DNA of 64,000 nt from Paralysiella testudinis (GCF_016894345.1 NZ_CP069798.1:1881385-1945384); one strand, 5' to 3'; counted from the stretch's first letter, positions 9,270 through 18,522 are shown. Numbers and translations are program-made. Notes: generated from the sequence alone by a model not told the origin.

Positions 9270-10142
9270 GGGTCTGTTCACAATTACTTGTCATAAAGGT
9301 AACCACATCACAATGCACCCCAATAAAACCGTACTGTGGAAGTTGCGTTTCAGCTTATCGTAACGGCTGGCAATCGCTCGGAAATGTTTCAAACGGCAAA
9401 AGGCATTCTCTACCAAATGCCTGATTTTATATAAATACCAGTCCATGTCTTTATTTTTCTCTTCCCTATTGCTTTTATAGGGAATATTGGCTTTCGCACC
9501 GCTTTGCTCTATTTGCTCCCTGAGCCGGTCTGAATCGTAACCTTTGTCCGCATTAACCAACTCAGTTTCGGTAAGGTTGATGTTGTCAAGCAGCTCCGGT
9601 GCAACGGTGACATCATGGATATTGCCCGCAGTAACGATAACCTCAACCGGATTGCCTGCAGCATCTACAGCCAGATGAATCTTGCTGGTTCTGCCGCCTC
9701 GGCTCATACCGATTGCGTGATCCTCTTGCGCACTGAGCGCTGAGGCTGCGGCGCAGTGTTGGTGAGCACGGATATAACTGCCGTCTATGGCTACCCACTC
9801 CAAGTCACTCTCTTGGCTGAGCTGTTTCAAGATTGCAGTAAAAATGCCTTTTTCTGACCAACGGTTATAAGCGGTATAAACAGTATGATACTTGCCGAAA
9901 TACTCGGGCAAATCCCGCCACGGTATGCCGGTTCTTATTCTGTAAAGTATGCCTTCAAGAATTCTGCGCAAATTGGGTTTGCTATAAATACCCAAATCAC
10001 GCAGAATAGATAACAGCTTCGTCCAATGTTCATCTTTGAGTAGTGTACGGGGCATCGCAGGTGTATTGGGGGGTGAGAACTTCCTTTTATGCCTGCGTTT
10101 CTTTTTTATTCAAGGGTATGACAAGTAATTGTGAACAGACCC
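9270..10142. mobile_element. Intact IS5-family insertion sequence (IS427-like)
   Basis: 873 bp. The two ends are inverted repeats of about 25 bp, beginning GGGTCTGTTCACAATTACTT. Both ends are flanked by TA (9268-9269 and 10143-10144), consistent with the 2-bp target duplication of IS427-type IS5 elements. It contains one complete transposase gene on the minus strand. The right end abuts a non-coding element with the same terminal bases. Confidence 0.9.
9291..10055 (-). CDS. IS5-family DDE transposase
   Basis: 254 aa, full length in one frame, unlike many IS5 relatives that need a frameshift. The N-terminal helix-turn-helix region is followed by the catalytic triad, about D91 (IDGSYIRAH), D170 (NADKGYDS) and E216 (HLVENAFCRLK). 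The triad and reading frame are intact, so the element may still be active. Confidence 0.93.
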   Translation of the reverse strand: MPRTLLKDEHWTKLLSILRDLGIYSKPNLRRILEGILYRIRTGIPWRDLPEYFGKYHTVYTAYNRWSEKGIFTAILKQLSQESDLEWVAIDGSYIRAHQHCAAASALSAQEDHAIGMSRGGRTSKIHLAVDAAGNPVEVIVTAGNIHDVTVAPELLDNINLTETELVNADKGYDSDRLREQIEQSGAKANIPYKSNREEKNKDMDWYLYKIRHLVENAFCRLKHFRAIASRYDKLKRNFHSTVLLGCIVMWLPL

Positions 10143-10144
10143 TA

Positions 10145-10304
10145 GGGTCTGTTCACATTTCATTGAGTGACCATTTTGGCTTAAAAGCCCGCTTTCTGGG
10201 TTGAAAATGCGCGCAAGGTGTTCAACTTTGCTGTGCTTTTCTTCGCCTTGAACGCAGACTTTTCTGCTCAAAATCTGCTGCACGGCTAAAATGTGAACAG
10301 ACCC
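10145..10304. mobile_element. 160-bp MITE with ends matching the adjacent IS
   Basis: Starts GGGTCTGTTCACATTT and ends with the exact complement AAATGTGAACAGACCC. TA lies on both sides (10143-10144 and 10305-10306). It has no coding capacity. Its ends match the neighbouring IS except for the base after CACA, so it was probably moved by this or a related transposase. Element and IS share one TA between them. Confidence 0.82.
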
Positions 10305-10319
10305 TAGATTTGCCGTGTG

Positions 10320-12560
10320 TTAGCGCATCAATATATATCGGAATACCAGCCGGGTTAGCCATTCCGGTGTCCAGTCGCGCAACACACAGACAATGCTGAA
10401 TTTTAAGCCAACAGGGCGGTGCACTCGTGGTGATTGGATTTGGCGCAAGATGGTTTTCACCACTGCATCGGCGGGCAGTTTGCTGCTGCCGGCCAAGCGC
10501 TGCATAATCGGTGAAACCATAGCTTGCGATTGTACCATCGGGGTATCGATTACCGGCGGCAGAATATCGCCCACATGAATGCCGAATGTTGCCCATTCCA
10601 AATTCAGGGCTTCGGTGAGCCCTTTTACGGCAAATTTAGAGGCACTGTAGCTGCTTTGCCATGGCACGCCGTATTGGGTGGCGGCGGAGCTCATATTGAT
10701 AATCTGCGCCTGCGGCGTTTGTTTTAAATATGGAAACGCGGCGTGGCAGGCATAAAACGTGCCGTTCACATTCACGTCGAAGGTGCGTTGGTGCGCCGTA
10801 GGATCCATATCTTCGCTGTGCACAATCTGCATAATGCCGGCGCAGTTCAGCAGCAAACGCAAATAGCCGTGATTTTTGGCTGCAAAATCATCGATAACGC
10901 TTTTTACCGCTGCGGCATCGCATACGTCCAGCGCATAGCAATGCACCCGTTGGCCATCCCAGTTGGCGCTTAATGCCGTTAGAGCATCAATGTTTTTATC
11001 GGCCAAACCCACATGCCAGCCTTGGGCATACAGTGCCTCGGCGGTGGCACGGCCGATGCCGGAAGCGGCACCGGTAATCAAGGCGTTGCGCGCCAAGGGC
11101 ATGGCACTGCCGTTGTGCAGATATTCTTGCGCCTTAAAGCGCCGCGTTAGCCAACGGAAGCTAAAGGTAAAGCCTTGCCAGTTGGTGACGTTTTTGCCGT
11201 TTTCGAGCACATAAATGCTGCTGCAGCCGCTGTTCCACACTGTTTTGCGTAAATTGCGCTGCAATTTTTGATTATAGGCTGCCTGAACTTCCGCCTTCAC
11301 TTCCAGCGCCGCCAAGGCGTATCGGCGCGCATAAGCCATGGCTTGGGCAATATAGCCGATTTGGCATTCCAGCATATACACAATCGAATTGTGGCCAAGA
11401 TTGGTATTGGGGCCATACAGCATAAAGAAATTGGGAAAACCATGCACACAAGTGCCCAAATAGGCTTCGGCACCGTGTTGCCAAACATCGCTTAGCACAC
11501 GTCCGTCGCGCCCTTCGATATGAATGGGAAACAGAAAGCGGGTGGTGTGAAAGCCGGTGCCCAGCAACAACACATCCGCCGCAAAAAACCGCCCTTGCTG
11601 GTCGGTAACGCCATCGGCGTTAATGGCGGCAATGCCGTGGGTATTGAGGGTTAAATTGCTGCGGCACATGGCGGCGTAGTAGTTGTTGGCCAGCAAAATG
11701 CGTTTGCAGCCCAAAGCATAGTCGGGCGTGAGCTGGCTGCGTAATGCCGTTTGGCCAACCTCGCGCTGAAGATAATGGCGCCAACGCAGGCGTATCAGCT
11801 TCATGCCGGGCTTAAAGTGGCGAAAGCCGAAAAAACGCCATTCCGCCCCCAGCCAAGTGAGCAAGCGGCTCAGCCGCAATAAACGCGGATAACGGGCAAA
11901 GCGCTTTTTCTCGGCATCGCTGTAGGGGCGGTCGTTTTTGGGCAGCACATAGGGAGCAGAGCGTTGATATACGGTGGTGTGGCGAGCCAGCGCTGCCACT
12001 GCGGGGATAAATTGAATCGCACTGGCGCCGGTGCCAATCACGGCAATGTTTTTGTCGCGCAAATCATAATTGGCATCCCAACGTGCGGAATGGAATATCG
12101 GCCCGGAAAAATGTTCTATGCCGTGGATTTTAGGCATCACCGGTATATTTAACTGCCCGGTGGCGCTAATCAGAAAACGCGCCAGCATCACCTCGCCTTG
12201 CGTATCTTCCACCCGCCAGCGTTGCACATCGTGCCGCCATACGGCGGATTTGACTTCGCGCTGGTATTCGATGTGTTGCCCGATGCCGAAATGGCGGACG
12301 CAATCGTGTAGATAAGCTTCGATTTCCGCTTGCGGCGCATAACGGCGCGACCAATCCGCTTTGGGGTAAAAGGAAAAAGAATACAGATGCGAAGGGATAT
12401 CGCAAGCACAGCCGGGGTAATGATTGTCGTGCCAAGTGCCGCCCGGTGCGGGCTGCTTTTCCCAAATACAAAAACTGCCCAAATTATGCTGCTTCAGCTT
12501 GACCGCCATGCCGATGCCGCCAAAACCGGCGCCAATAATCAGTGTTTCGGTTGCGCGCAT
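10320..12560 (-). CDS. Fusion of flavin monooxygenase (Baeyer-Villiger type) and short-chain dehydrogenase
   Basis: 746 aa in two catalytic halves. Residues 1 to about 470 are a flavin monooxygenase: FAD loop GAGFGGIG (10-17), the Baeyer-Villiger fingerprint FSGPIFHSARWD, and a second nucleotide loop VIGTGASAIQ. The last 260 residues are a complete SDR: TGAASGIG, NCAG and the active-site YSASK (about Y638, K642). Such enzymes oxidise ketones to esters and interconvert alcohols and ketones; the substrate is unknown. Start 12560 has AAGGA 7 bases upstream; the frame is open to 12638. The internal ATG at 11102, where the SDR begins, has no ribosome site, supporting a true fusion. Confidence 0.88.
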   Translation of the reverse strand: MRATETLIIGAGFGGIGMAVKLKQHNLGSFCIWEKQPAPGGTWHDNHYPGCACDIPSHLYSFSFYPKADWSRRYAPQAEIEAYLHDCVRHFGIGQHIEYQREVKSAVWRHDVQRWRVEDTQGEVMLARFLISATGQLNIPVMPKIHGIEHFSGPIFHSARWDANYDLRDKNIAVIGTGASAIQFIPAVAALARHTTVYQRSAPYVLPKNDRPYSDAEKKRFARYPRLLRLSRLLTWLGAEWRFFGFRHFKPGMKLIRLRWRHYLQREVGQTALRSQLTPDYALGCKRILLANNYYAAMCRSNLTLNTHGIAAINADGVTDQQGRFFAADVLLLGTGFHTTRFLFPIHIEGRDGRVLSDVWQHGAEAYLGTCVHGFPNFFMLYGPNTNLGHNSIVYMLECQIGYIAQAMAYARRYALAALEVKAEVQAAYNQKLQRNLRKTVWNSGCSSIYVLENGKNVTNWQGFTFSFRWLTRRFKAQEYLHNGSAMPLARNALITGAASGIGRATAEALYAQGWHVGLADKNIDALTALSANWDGQRVHCYALDVCDAAAVKSVIDDFAAKNHGYLRLLLNCAGIMQIVHSEDMDPTAHQRTFDVNVNGTFYACHAAFPYLKQTPQAQIINMSSAATQYGVPWQSSYSASKFAVKGLTEALNLEWATFGIHVGDILPPVIDTPMVQSQAMVSPIMQRLAGSSKLPADAVVKTILRQIQSPRVHRPVGLKFSIVCVLRDWTPEWLTRLVFRYILMR

Positions 12561-12646
12561 GGCTTTTCCTTTCAGGCAGCCTGAAGAAATCATTCGGCTA
12601 TGATTGCACTTTATTCGTTGAATTTGAGATTGAATCAAGCATCTGC

Positions 12647-13396
12647 TTAGTCTACATCATCAACATAAGTGGCGGCTACATCTATAAACTCAATCACCAG
12701 TTGGCATAATTGATTTTGGCGGTCAAAGCCAAAATACACCGGGTAGCAGCCATCGCCAAAACCACTCTGGAACATGGTGATGTGATATCGGGTGCCGGGA
12801 ATTTGCCAATTAAGCCAATCACCATCCCGGCGCTGATAGGCTGGTGCATCCAGATAGCTTTGGCGGAATAGGGCGGCAAAATAATCATCGTATAAATTGC
12901 CGTTTGGATGTTGCCGGTACCAATGCTCGCTAAAATCGCAAAAAGCATCGCGGCTGGCGGTGTCGGCAATACAGGCCAAGCCCGAATCAACATTAAAGCC
13001 GAAAAAATCACCGGCTTCCAAGTCATCAGTTAAATTTTCGTGGCCGATAAGCGCCTCTTCAAAACGCACCGCCAATTCAGGCGTAAAGCGCACCCGCACG
13101 GCGGCATAACGTGCGCAATCTTCGGCGGTAGGCATGACCACACAGGCTTCGGTGTCATATTCACCCGGTGGAACATGCAAATAATAAGGTTGTTCATCAC
13201 GACGCAGATAAACCAATGGGTCACGCACCAGTACTTGGCCTGTGGGTAAAGAAACCGGGCCTAAACTGATGCGGGTGAGATTTTGTGTGCCAATAGTGGT
13301 AAAAGCAGGATCGAAATAGCGATTCAAATCAACGGGCGGGCGTAACAAATGCTGTTTTTGCGCTAATTGCGCCAGCCATTGCGAGCTAGGGGACAT
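12647..13396 (-). CDS. DUF4241 domain protein
   Basis: 249 aa, soluble, no signal peptide. The C-terminal segment FQSGFGDGCYPVYFGFD followed by CQLVIEFID is the hallmark of DUF4241, a family of unknown function often found among immunity-like genes. Start 13396 is chosen for AAGGA 7 bases upstream (a GTG at 13411 is in frame). It lies 39 bp after thyA on the same strand and 86 bp before the monooxygenase fusion, so the three may be co-transcribed. No toxin partner is visible. Confidence 0.82.
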   Translation of the reverse strand: MSPSSQWLAQLAQKQHLLRPPVDLNRYFDPAFTTIGTQNLTRISLGPVSLPTGQVLVRDPLVYLRRDEQPYYLHVPPGEYDTEACVVMPTAEDCARYAAVRVRFTPELAVRFEEALIGHENLTDDLEAGDFFGFNVDSGLACIADTASRDAFCDFSEHWYRQHPNGNLYDDYFAALFRQSYLDAPAYQRRDGDWLNWQIPGTRYHITMFQSGFGDGCYPVYFGFDRQNQLCQLVIEFIDVAATYVDDVD

Positions 13397-13435
13397 ATTG
13401 TTTTCCTTCACAATCGTAGGCTGCCTGAAAATGGT

Positions 13436-14230
13436 TTACACCGCCACCGCCGCCTTAATATGCGCATCCGGCTCATAACCGACCAACTCAATATCCTCAA
13501 AGGTAAAGGCAAACAAATCGTTTACCGCAGGGTTGAGCTTGAGTTCAGGCAGCTTTTTCGGGGTGCGGCTTAATTGCAGCTCAGCCTGTTCGAAATGGTT
13601 GCGGTATAAATGCGCATCGCCCAAGGTGTGGATAAATTCGCCCGGCTTAAGGCCGCATACTTGCGCCACCATCAGCGTGAGCAGGGCGTAGCTGGCGATA
13701 TTGAAGGGTACACCCAGAAAAATATCGGCGCTGCGCTGATAAAGCTGGCACGACAAACAGCCATCGGCCACGTAAAACTGAAACAGCGCATGGCAGGGCG
13801 GCAGCGCCATTTCGTCTACCAATGCCGGATTCCAAGCCGACACCATTAAACGGCGGCTGTTGGGGTTGGTTTTGATTTGCTGCACCACATTGGCGATTTG
13901 GTCAATATGGCCGCCGCCGGGCGCGGGCCAAGAGCGCCACTGGTAGCCGTATACCGGCCCCAAATCGCCGTTTTCATCCGCCCATTCGTCCCAAATCGAC
14001 ACGCCGTTGGCTTTCAGGTAGCCGATATTGGTGCTGCCCTGCAAAAACCACAGCAGCTCATGGATAATCGAGCGCAAATGCAGCTTTTTGGTGGTGAGCA
14101 GGGGAAAGCCTTTGGCCAAATCAAAACGCATCTGATAACCAAACACCGAGCGCGTGCCGGTGCCGGTGCGGTCAGCTTTATCGGTGCCGTGGGCGAGTAC
14201 ATGGCGCATTAAATCGTGGTATTGCTGCAT
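13436..14230 (-). CDS. thyA: Thymidylate synthase
   Basis: Methylates dUMP to dTMP using methylene-tetrahydrofolate, producing dihydrofolate for FolA. 264 aa, the standard short form. The catalytic cysteine is about C146 in [13 protein letters not shown]. The dUMP-binding arginine ([15 protein letters not shown]) and the [18 protein letters not shown] block are intact. The start has no strong ribosome site. Confidence 0.97.
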   Translation of the reverse strand: MQQYHDLMRHVLAHGTDKADRTGTGTRSVFGYQMRFDLAKGFPLLTTKKLHLRSIIHELLWFLQGSTNIGYLKANGVSIWDEWADENGDLGPVYGYQWRSWPAPGGGHIDQIANVVQQIKTNPNSRRLMVSAWNPALVDEMALPPCHALFQFYVADGCLSCQLYQRSADIFLGVPFNIASYALLTLMVAQVCGLKPGEFIHTLGDAHLYRNHFEQAELQLSRTPKKLPELKLNPAVNDLFAFTFEDIELVGYEPDAHIKAAVAV

Positions 14231-14319
14231 AGCAAGGCTGCCTGAAAGTCAAAACAGCGGTATTGTAACATGGCAACAGGCTGCCTGAAGCGGGCAGGGT
14301 GGTCATGAATCCGGCATAG

Positions 14320-14490
14320 TATTGTGCTATATTTTGGCCGACTTAGCGGCCTGCCGGCGTTTTATATCAACCCGTTTTCCAACGGCTTGGGCATGGATTA
14401 CGACGCAGCGGCATCACCACCGTGTATTTTGCCGACACCGCCGCCGCCTCACTTAATCGCGCCGAGCAATTCCCGAAAATGCCGTTTACG
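14320..14490 (+). pseudogene. Possible gene relic between thyA and dusA
   Basis: Protein-like sequence appears in two plus-strand frames: LPAFYINPFSNGLGMDYDA, then, after a frame change near 14405, GITTVYFADTAAASLNRAEQ and a stop near 14495. A terminator-like hairpin follows directly. This fits the 3' remnant of a deleted gene. The family was not recognised and no upstream part is present. Confidence 0.35.
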
Positions 14491-14498
14491 AAGTAGGG

Positions 14499-14525
14499 GG
14501 CGGGTTTTATGCCCGCCTGTTTTTA
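14499..14525 (+). terminator. Hairpin after the gene relic
   Basis: GGCGGG (14499-14504) pairs with CCCGCC (14512-14517) and is followed by TGTTTTTAG. No intact plus-strand gene precedes it, so it may be a leftover terminator. Confidence 0.5.
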
Positions 14526-14568
14526 GTGGCAGTAGCTACGGTTAGCGCAACATACCGTAGGCATGGGC

Positions 14569-15597
14569 TCAGTCTTTCACCGCCACTTGCGCCCAAGCCG
14601 CCAAAATCAGCTCGGCATCGTTGTGCTTGAGCAATGCCGCATCCGACAACATACGCCGCCATTGCCGTGCGCCGTTTAAGCCATGCATCAGCCCCAAATA
14701 ATGGCGTGCCATGTGGCGCAAGGTGATGCCGGTATTGGCCGCAATTTGGCCGGCGGCGTAATCGTGCAATATGTGTACCAATCCGGCGTGGTCGAGGGCA
14801 GGGCGGTGGTCGCCGTAAAACACGGCATCCCAATCGCGCATCACCATCGGATTATGATAGGCCTCACGCCCCACCATCACGCCGTCTACATGTGCCAAAT
14901 GGCCGGCGATTTGCGCTTGGGTAGTGATGCCGCCGTTGATGATGATTTCCAGCTGCGGAAATTCTTGCTTCAGCCGGTAAACATAGTCGTATTTCAGCGG
15001 CGGAATATCGCGGTTTTCTTTGGGCGACAAGCCATCCAGCCAAGCATTGCGCGCATGTACGATAAAGGTTTTACAGGCGGTTTTACGGCTGAGGGTGCCG
15101 ACAAAATCGGCCACCACTTGATAATCACTCTGCCGATCCACACCAATGCGGTGCTTTACCGTCACCGGAATTGCCACCGCGTCTTGCATCGCATTCAGGC
15201 AATCGGCCACCAAATCGGCTTCATTCATCAGGCAGGCGCCAAAGGCGCCTTTTTGCACCCGCGGGCTGGGGCAGCCGCAATTCAGATTGATTTCATTATA
15301 GCCCCAAGCCGCCGCAGTGGCCGCCGCCTGCGCCAAAGCCGCAGGTTCGCTGCCACCCAATTGCAAGGCCAATGGCTGTTCGCCATCGTTAAAACGCAAA
15401 AAACGCCCGGCATCGCCATGATTGATGGCACCGGCATTAATCATTTCGGTATACAGCCAAGTATGGCGGCTGATTTGGCGTGCCATATGGCGGTAGTGGT
15501 GATCGGTCCAATCCAACATCGGTGCCACCGAAAGGCGGCGGCTGCCTTGGTAATCAATAAGTTGCTTGTTTTTACTTGGGTTTTCTTCGGTTTGCAT
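14569..15597 (-). CDS. dusA: tRNA-dihydrouridine(20/20a) synthase
   Basis: Flavoenzyme reducing U20/U20a of tRNA D-loops. 342 aa. Typical Dus features: LSVAPMLDWTDHHYRHMAR at the N-terminus, NLNCGCPSPRVQKGAFGACL with the catalytic cysteine, VKHRIGVD, and the FMN phosphate site GVMVGREAYHNP. The TDHHYR form with the long RQWRRML tail points to DusA rather than DusB or DusC. Confidence 0.94.
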   Translation of the reverse strand: MQTEENPSKNKQLIDYQGSRRLSVAPMLDWTDHHYRHMARQISRHTWLYTEMINAGAINHGDAGRFLRFNDGEQPLALQLGGSEPAALAQAAATAAAWGYNEINLNCGCPSPRVQKGAFGACLMNEADLVADCLNAMQDAVAIPVTVKHRIGVDRQSDYQVVADFVGTLSRKTACKTFIVHARNAWLDGLSPKENRDIPPLKYDYVYRLKQEFPQLEIIINGGITTQAQIAGHLAHVDGVMVGREAYHNPMVMRDWDAVFYGDHRPALDHAGLVHILHDYAAGQIAANTGITLRHMARHYLGLMHGLNGARQWRRMLSDAALLKHNDAELILAAWAQVAVKD

Positions 15598-15669
15598 AAG
15601 GTTTTCGCATTAGGGCATGTGTGCCAAGGGCGAATTTTAGCCTTTTGTGCCGGTTTAGTAAAAACAAAG

Positions 15670-15713
15670 CAAGGCTACCTGAAACATTCTGAGTGGAAAT
15701 TCAGGTAGCCTTG
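15670..15713 (-). terminator. Inverted pair of variant DUS downstream of the Lpd-like gene
   Basis: Perfect 14-bp arms (15670-15683, 15700-15713) made of AAGGCTACCTGAA and its complement. This is the Eikenella-type spelling (GGCTACC), not the GGCTGCC form found almost everywhere else here. It lies between dusA and the Lpd-like gene. Confidence 0.65.
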
Positions 15714-15734
15714 GTCATACGAATTAAGCCGAAC

Positions 15735-17180
15735 TTAGGCACCCGGGCATTCATCGCAATCGCGGCTGAATTTGCCGCTTAAATCCAGCCGTGAAAACAC
15801 ATCGCGCAGCGCCGTGCGCAAGCCTTCTTCGATTACCGGATGGTAAAACGGCATTTCCAGCATTTGTTGGATGGTCATTTTTTGCTGATGCGCCCATGCC
15901 AATAAATGGGCGATGTGTTCGGCCGCCGGCCCCACCATTTCTGCACCCAAAAAGCGGCCGCTGCCTTGCTCGGCATACACGCGCAGATGGCCGCGGTTTT
16001 TCAACATTACCCGGCTGCGGCCTTGGTTTTTAAACGATACTTCGCCCACCACCACGCAAGCGGGGTTTTTAAAGCTGTCGCGCACCTGGGCATAACGCAT
16101 GCCGATAACGGCAATTTGCGGGTCGGAAAACACCACGCCAATCAGGCTGCGGCGCAAGCCGGGCTTAATGGCCGGATAAGTACAGGCGTTTTCACCGGCA
16201 ATTTTGCCTTGGTCGCTGGCTTCGTGTAGCAAGGGCAGTTGGTTGGAAGCATCGCCGGCAATAAAAATATGCGGGATGCTGGTTTGCATGGTGAGCGGAT
16301 GGGCTTTGGGCACACCGCGCTCATCGCGTGCAATGTCGATATTTTCCAGGCCGATATTGTCGGTATTGGGTTTGCGGCCAATGGCAGCGAGCAGATAATC
16401 GGCACTGATGCTGCCTGAAACGCCGTTTTCACGGTAGTTCACCACCACTTTGCCGTTGGCATCAAGCGAGACTTCGGTTTGCGCATCCAGATGCAGATTC
16501 AACTCCTCGCCAAACAGGGCGCAAGCTTCTTCTAGCACCACCGGGTCGCTGATGCCGCCCAAGCCGCCGCCGATGCCGAAAATATGCACCTTTACGCCCA
16601 AGCGCTGCAAGGCTTGCCCCAATTCCAAACCAATCACACCGGGGCCGAATACGGCAACACTTTCAGGCAGCGTATCCCAAGCAAAAACATCATCGTTAAT
16701 CAATAATTTATCGCCGAGCGCTTGCCATTGCGGCAGCACAATCGGCCGCGAGCCGGTGGCAATCACAATGCGTTCGGCTTGGATTTGGGTGTGCTCGTCG
16801 ATTTGCACCGTATGCGCATCAATAAAACGCGCAGCACCGATAATGCGCCGCTCGGCAGGCCATTCATGCACATCTTCCACCACAAAGCCAACAAAGCGGT
16901 CGCGCTCGGCTTTCACCCGCTGCATCACTTCGGCACCGTTCACACGGATATCGCCATCAATATGCACGCCAAAAGGGGCAGTGTGGGCGGCATGATGTGC
17001 CGCTTCGGCAGCGGCAATCAACAGTTTGGAGGGCATACAGCCCACGCGCGCGCAAGTGGTGCCGAAATGTTGGCTTTCAATTAAATACACATCATCGGTG
17101 TGGGTGCGTGCGGCGCGAAAAGCACCCATACCGGCCGTGCCGCCACCCAAAACCACCACTTCAGCTTTTATTTTTTTCAT
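15735..17180 (-). CDS. Dihydrolipoamide dehydrogenase-like flavoprotein disulfide reductase
   Basis: 481 aa pyridine nucleotide-disulfide reductase. FAD site VVLGGGTAGMGAFRAA, redox cysteines C43 and C48 (CARVGC), NAD site VAVFGPGVIGLELGQAL, second FAD site IFIAGDAS, and active-site His-Glu in FYHPVIEEGLR. No lipoyl-complex genes are nearby. The divergent sequence and its place 150 bp after the peroxiredoxin-glutaredoxin gene suggest a redox-maintenance role rather than pyruvate dehydrogenase. The same gene pair occurs in other Neisseria. Confidence 0.85.
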   Translation of the reverse strand: MKKIKAEVVVLGGGTAGMGAFRAARTHTDDVYLIESQHFGTTCARVGCMPSKLLIAAAEAAHHAAHTAPFGVHIDGDIRVNGAEVMQRVKAERDRFVGFVVEDVHEWPAERRIIGAARFIDAHTVQIDEHTQIQAERIVIATGSRPIVLPQWQALGDKLLINDDVFAWDTLPESVAVFGPGVIGLELGQALQRLGVKVHIFGIGGGLGGISDPVVLEEACALFGEELNLHLDAQTEVSLDANGKVVVNYRENGVSGSISADYLLAAIGRKPNTDNIGLENIDIARDERGVPKAHPLTMQTSIPHIFIAGDASNQLPLLHEASDQGKIAGENACTYPAIKPGLRRSLIGVVFSDPQIAVIGMRYAQVRDSFKNPACVVVGEVSFKNQGRSRVMLKNRGHLRVYAEQGSGRFLGAEMVGPAAEHIAHLLAWAHQQKMTIQQMLEMPFYHPVIEEGLRTALRDVFSRLDLSGKFSRDCDECPGA

Positions 17181-17231
17181 TAAAATTCCTAAATTATTAG
17201 ATTTTTACTATTGATTAAGCTTGAAAAAAGA

Positions 17232-17275
17232 GTTATTCAGGCAGCCTAAATAGGTAATTAGGCTGCCTGAATAAC
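17232..17275 (-). terminator. DUS inverted pair between prx-grx and the Lpd-like gene
   Basis: 18-bp perfect arms (17232-17249 and 17258-17275) containing the DUS core, with an 8-base loop. Likely terminates the peroxiredoxin transcript. Confidence 0.7.
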
Positions 17276-17330
17276 CCTGTCGGATTATTCAGCTTCAACC
17301 ACCGCGCAGGCAGTGGTTGGATAAGCAAAA

Positions 17331-18062
17331 TCAAGAAGCTAGGTATTGATCCAGCTCTTCGCTGCCGCCGATATAGCGGCCACCGATAAACACTTGCGGC
17401 ACGCTGGTTTTGCCGGTGATGGCGCGCACGGATACGGTGGTGGCGTCTTTGCCCAACACGATTTCTTCGTATTTAATGCCTTTGTCTTGCAAAGCCTGTT
17501 TGGCTTTGGCGCAGAACGGGCAGCCCGGCTTGCTGAACACAGCCACAGACGGGTTGTCTTGCCAGCTGGGGTTGATGTGCTTGAGCATGGTATCGGCATC
17601 GGATACTTCAAACGGATCACCGTCTTTTTCCGGCTCGATAAACATTTTTTCTACCACGCCATTTTTCACCAGCATGGAGTAGCGCCATGAGCGGTCACCA
17701 AAGCCCAAGCCGTTTTTGCTCACCAACATGCCCATGCCTTGGGTGAATTCACCGTTGCCATCCGGGATTACAGTGATGTTTTCGGCTTCTTGGTCGGCTT
17801 TCCAAGCATTCATGACAAAAGTATCGTTTACCGATACGCACAAAATGTCGTCCACACCGTTTTGTTTAAACTCAGCGGCCAGCTCGTTGTAGCGCGGCAA
17901 GTGGGTAGAAGAGCAGGTGGGAGTGAAGGCGCCGGGCAGTGAAAACACCACCACGGTTTTACCGTTGAACAGCTCATCGGTGCTCACGTCTTTCCAAGCA
18001 TCGCCGACACGGGTATGGAATACCACGCTGGGGATTTTTTTACCTTCATTATTGGCTAACAT
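17331..18062 (-). CDS. Peroxiredoxin-glutaredoxin hybrid peroxidase
   Basis: Reduces peroxides with glutathione using its own glutaredoxin domain. 243 aa. The peroxiredoxin domain (about 1-165) has the peroxidatic cysteine about C50 in [13 protein letters not shown]. The C-terminal glutaredoxin domain carries CPFC (about C181, C184) and the glutathione site [10 protein letters not shown]. The same fusion is known in Haemophilus and Neisseria. AAGGAG precedes the start. Confidence 0.95.
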   Translation of the reverse strand: MLANNEGKKIPSVVFHTRVGDAWKDVSTDELFNGKTVVVFSLPGAFTPTCSSTHLPRYNELAAEFKQNGVDDILCVSVNDTFVMNAWKADQEAENITVIPDGNGEFTQGMGMLVSKNGLGFGDRSWRYSMLVKNGVVEKMFIEPEKDGDPFEVSDADTMLKHINPSWQDNPSVAVFSKPGCPFCAKAKQALQDKGIKYEEIVLGKDATTVSVRAITGKTSVPQVFIGGRYIGGSEELDQYLAS

Positions 18063-18462
18063 ACTTAACTCCTTATTAAATTAAAGTGAACCAGAGGGAT
18101 TTGATTTCAAACCGCCATTCTATAGCGCTGCGCCGGCTTTGTATAATTTGCAATCTTAATACGGCCAGTTGATTAACGCTATGATTTGGCGCGTTTAAAC
18201 CAAATCAGTATTTTTAGCGCTAGCGGTTTGCCGTTTTATTGCTGCTTGCAGCGTCTCAACTGTTTTATATGTCTTAATGACTTGATTTTACCGCTCTTGA
18301 AAAATCGCTTGTTGGAATTTCGACAATTGTGTTTTGTGTCTGCCTGCCCAAGCCAAACAGCCGATTCAATGCTGCTGAAATACGGCATAATAATTTAACA
18401 TAATATATCTTATGCGAAATTATTAACCGCCCATTTTCATATCCATCATCATCACATACAAA
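18063..18462. other. A/T-rich intergenic region upstream of prx-grx
   Basis: About 400 bp without a supportable gene. It must contain the promoter of the peroxiredoxin-glutaredoxin gene on the minus strand, but no convincing -35/-10 pair or OxyR-like site could be assigned by eye. A 70-codon plus-strand frame at 18186 has no ribosome site and no familiar features. Confidence 0.4.
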
Positions 18463-18500
18463 AAGCTGCCTGGAAACCCTATTCGGCTTTCAGGCAGCTT
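18463..18500 (-). terminator. Hairpin after the DUF945 gene
   Basis: AAGCTGCCTG (18463-18472) pairs with CAGGCAGCTT (18491-18500); it is a degenerate DUS pair just beyond the stop of the minus-strand gene. Confidence 0.55.
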
Positions 18501-18522
18501 GATTAAAACACAAACATGGGAA

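Noticed and set aside
18186..18398. 70-codon plus-strand frame before the DUF945 gene
   Set aside because: No ribosome site, A/T-rich, no familiar features.
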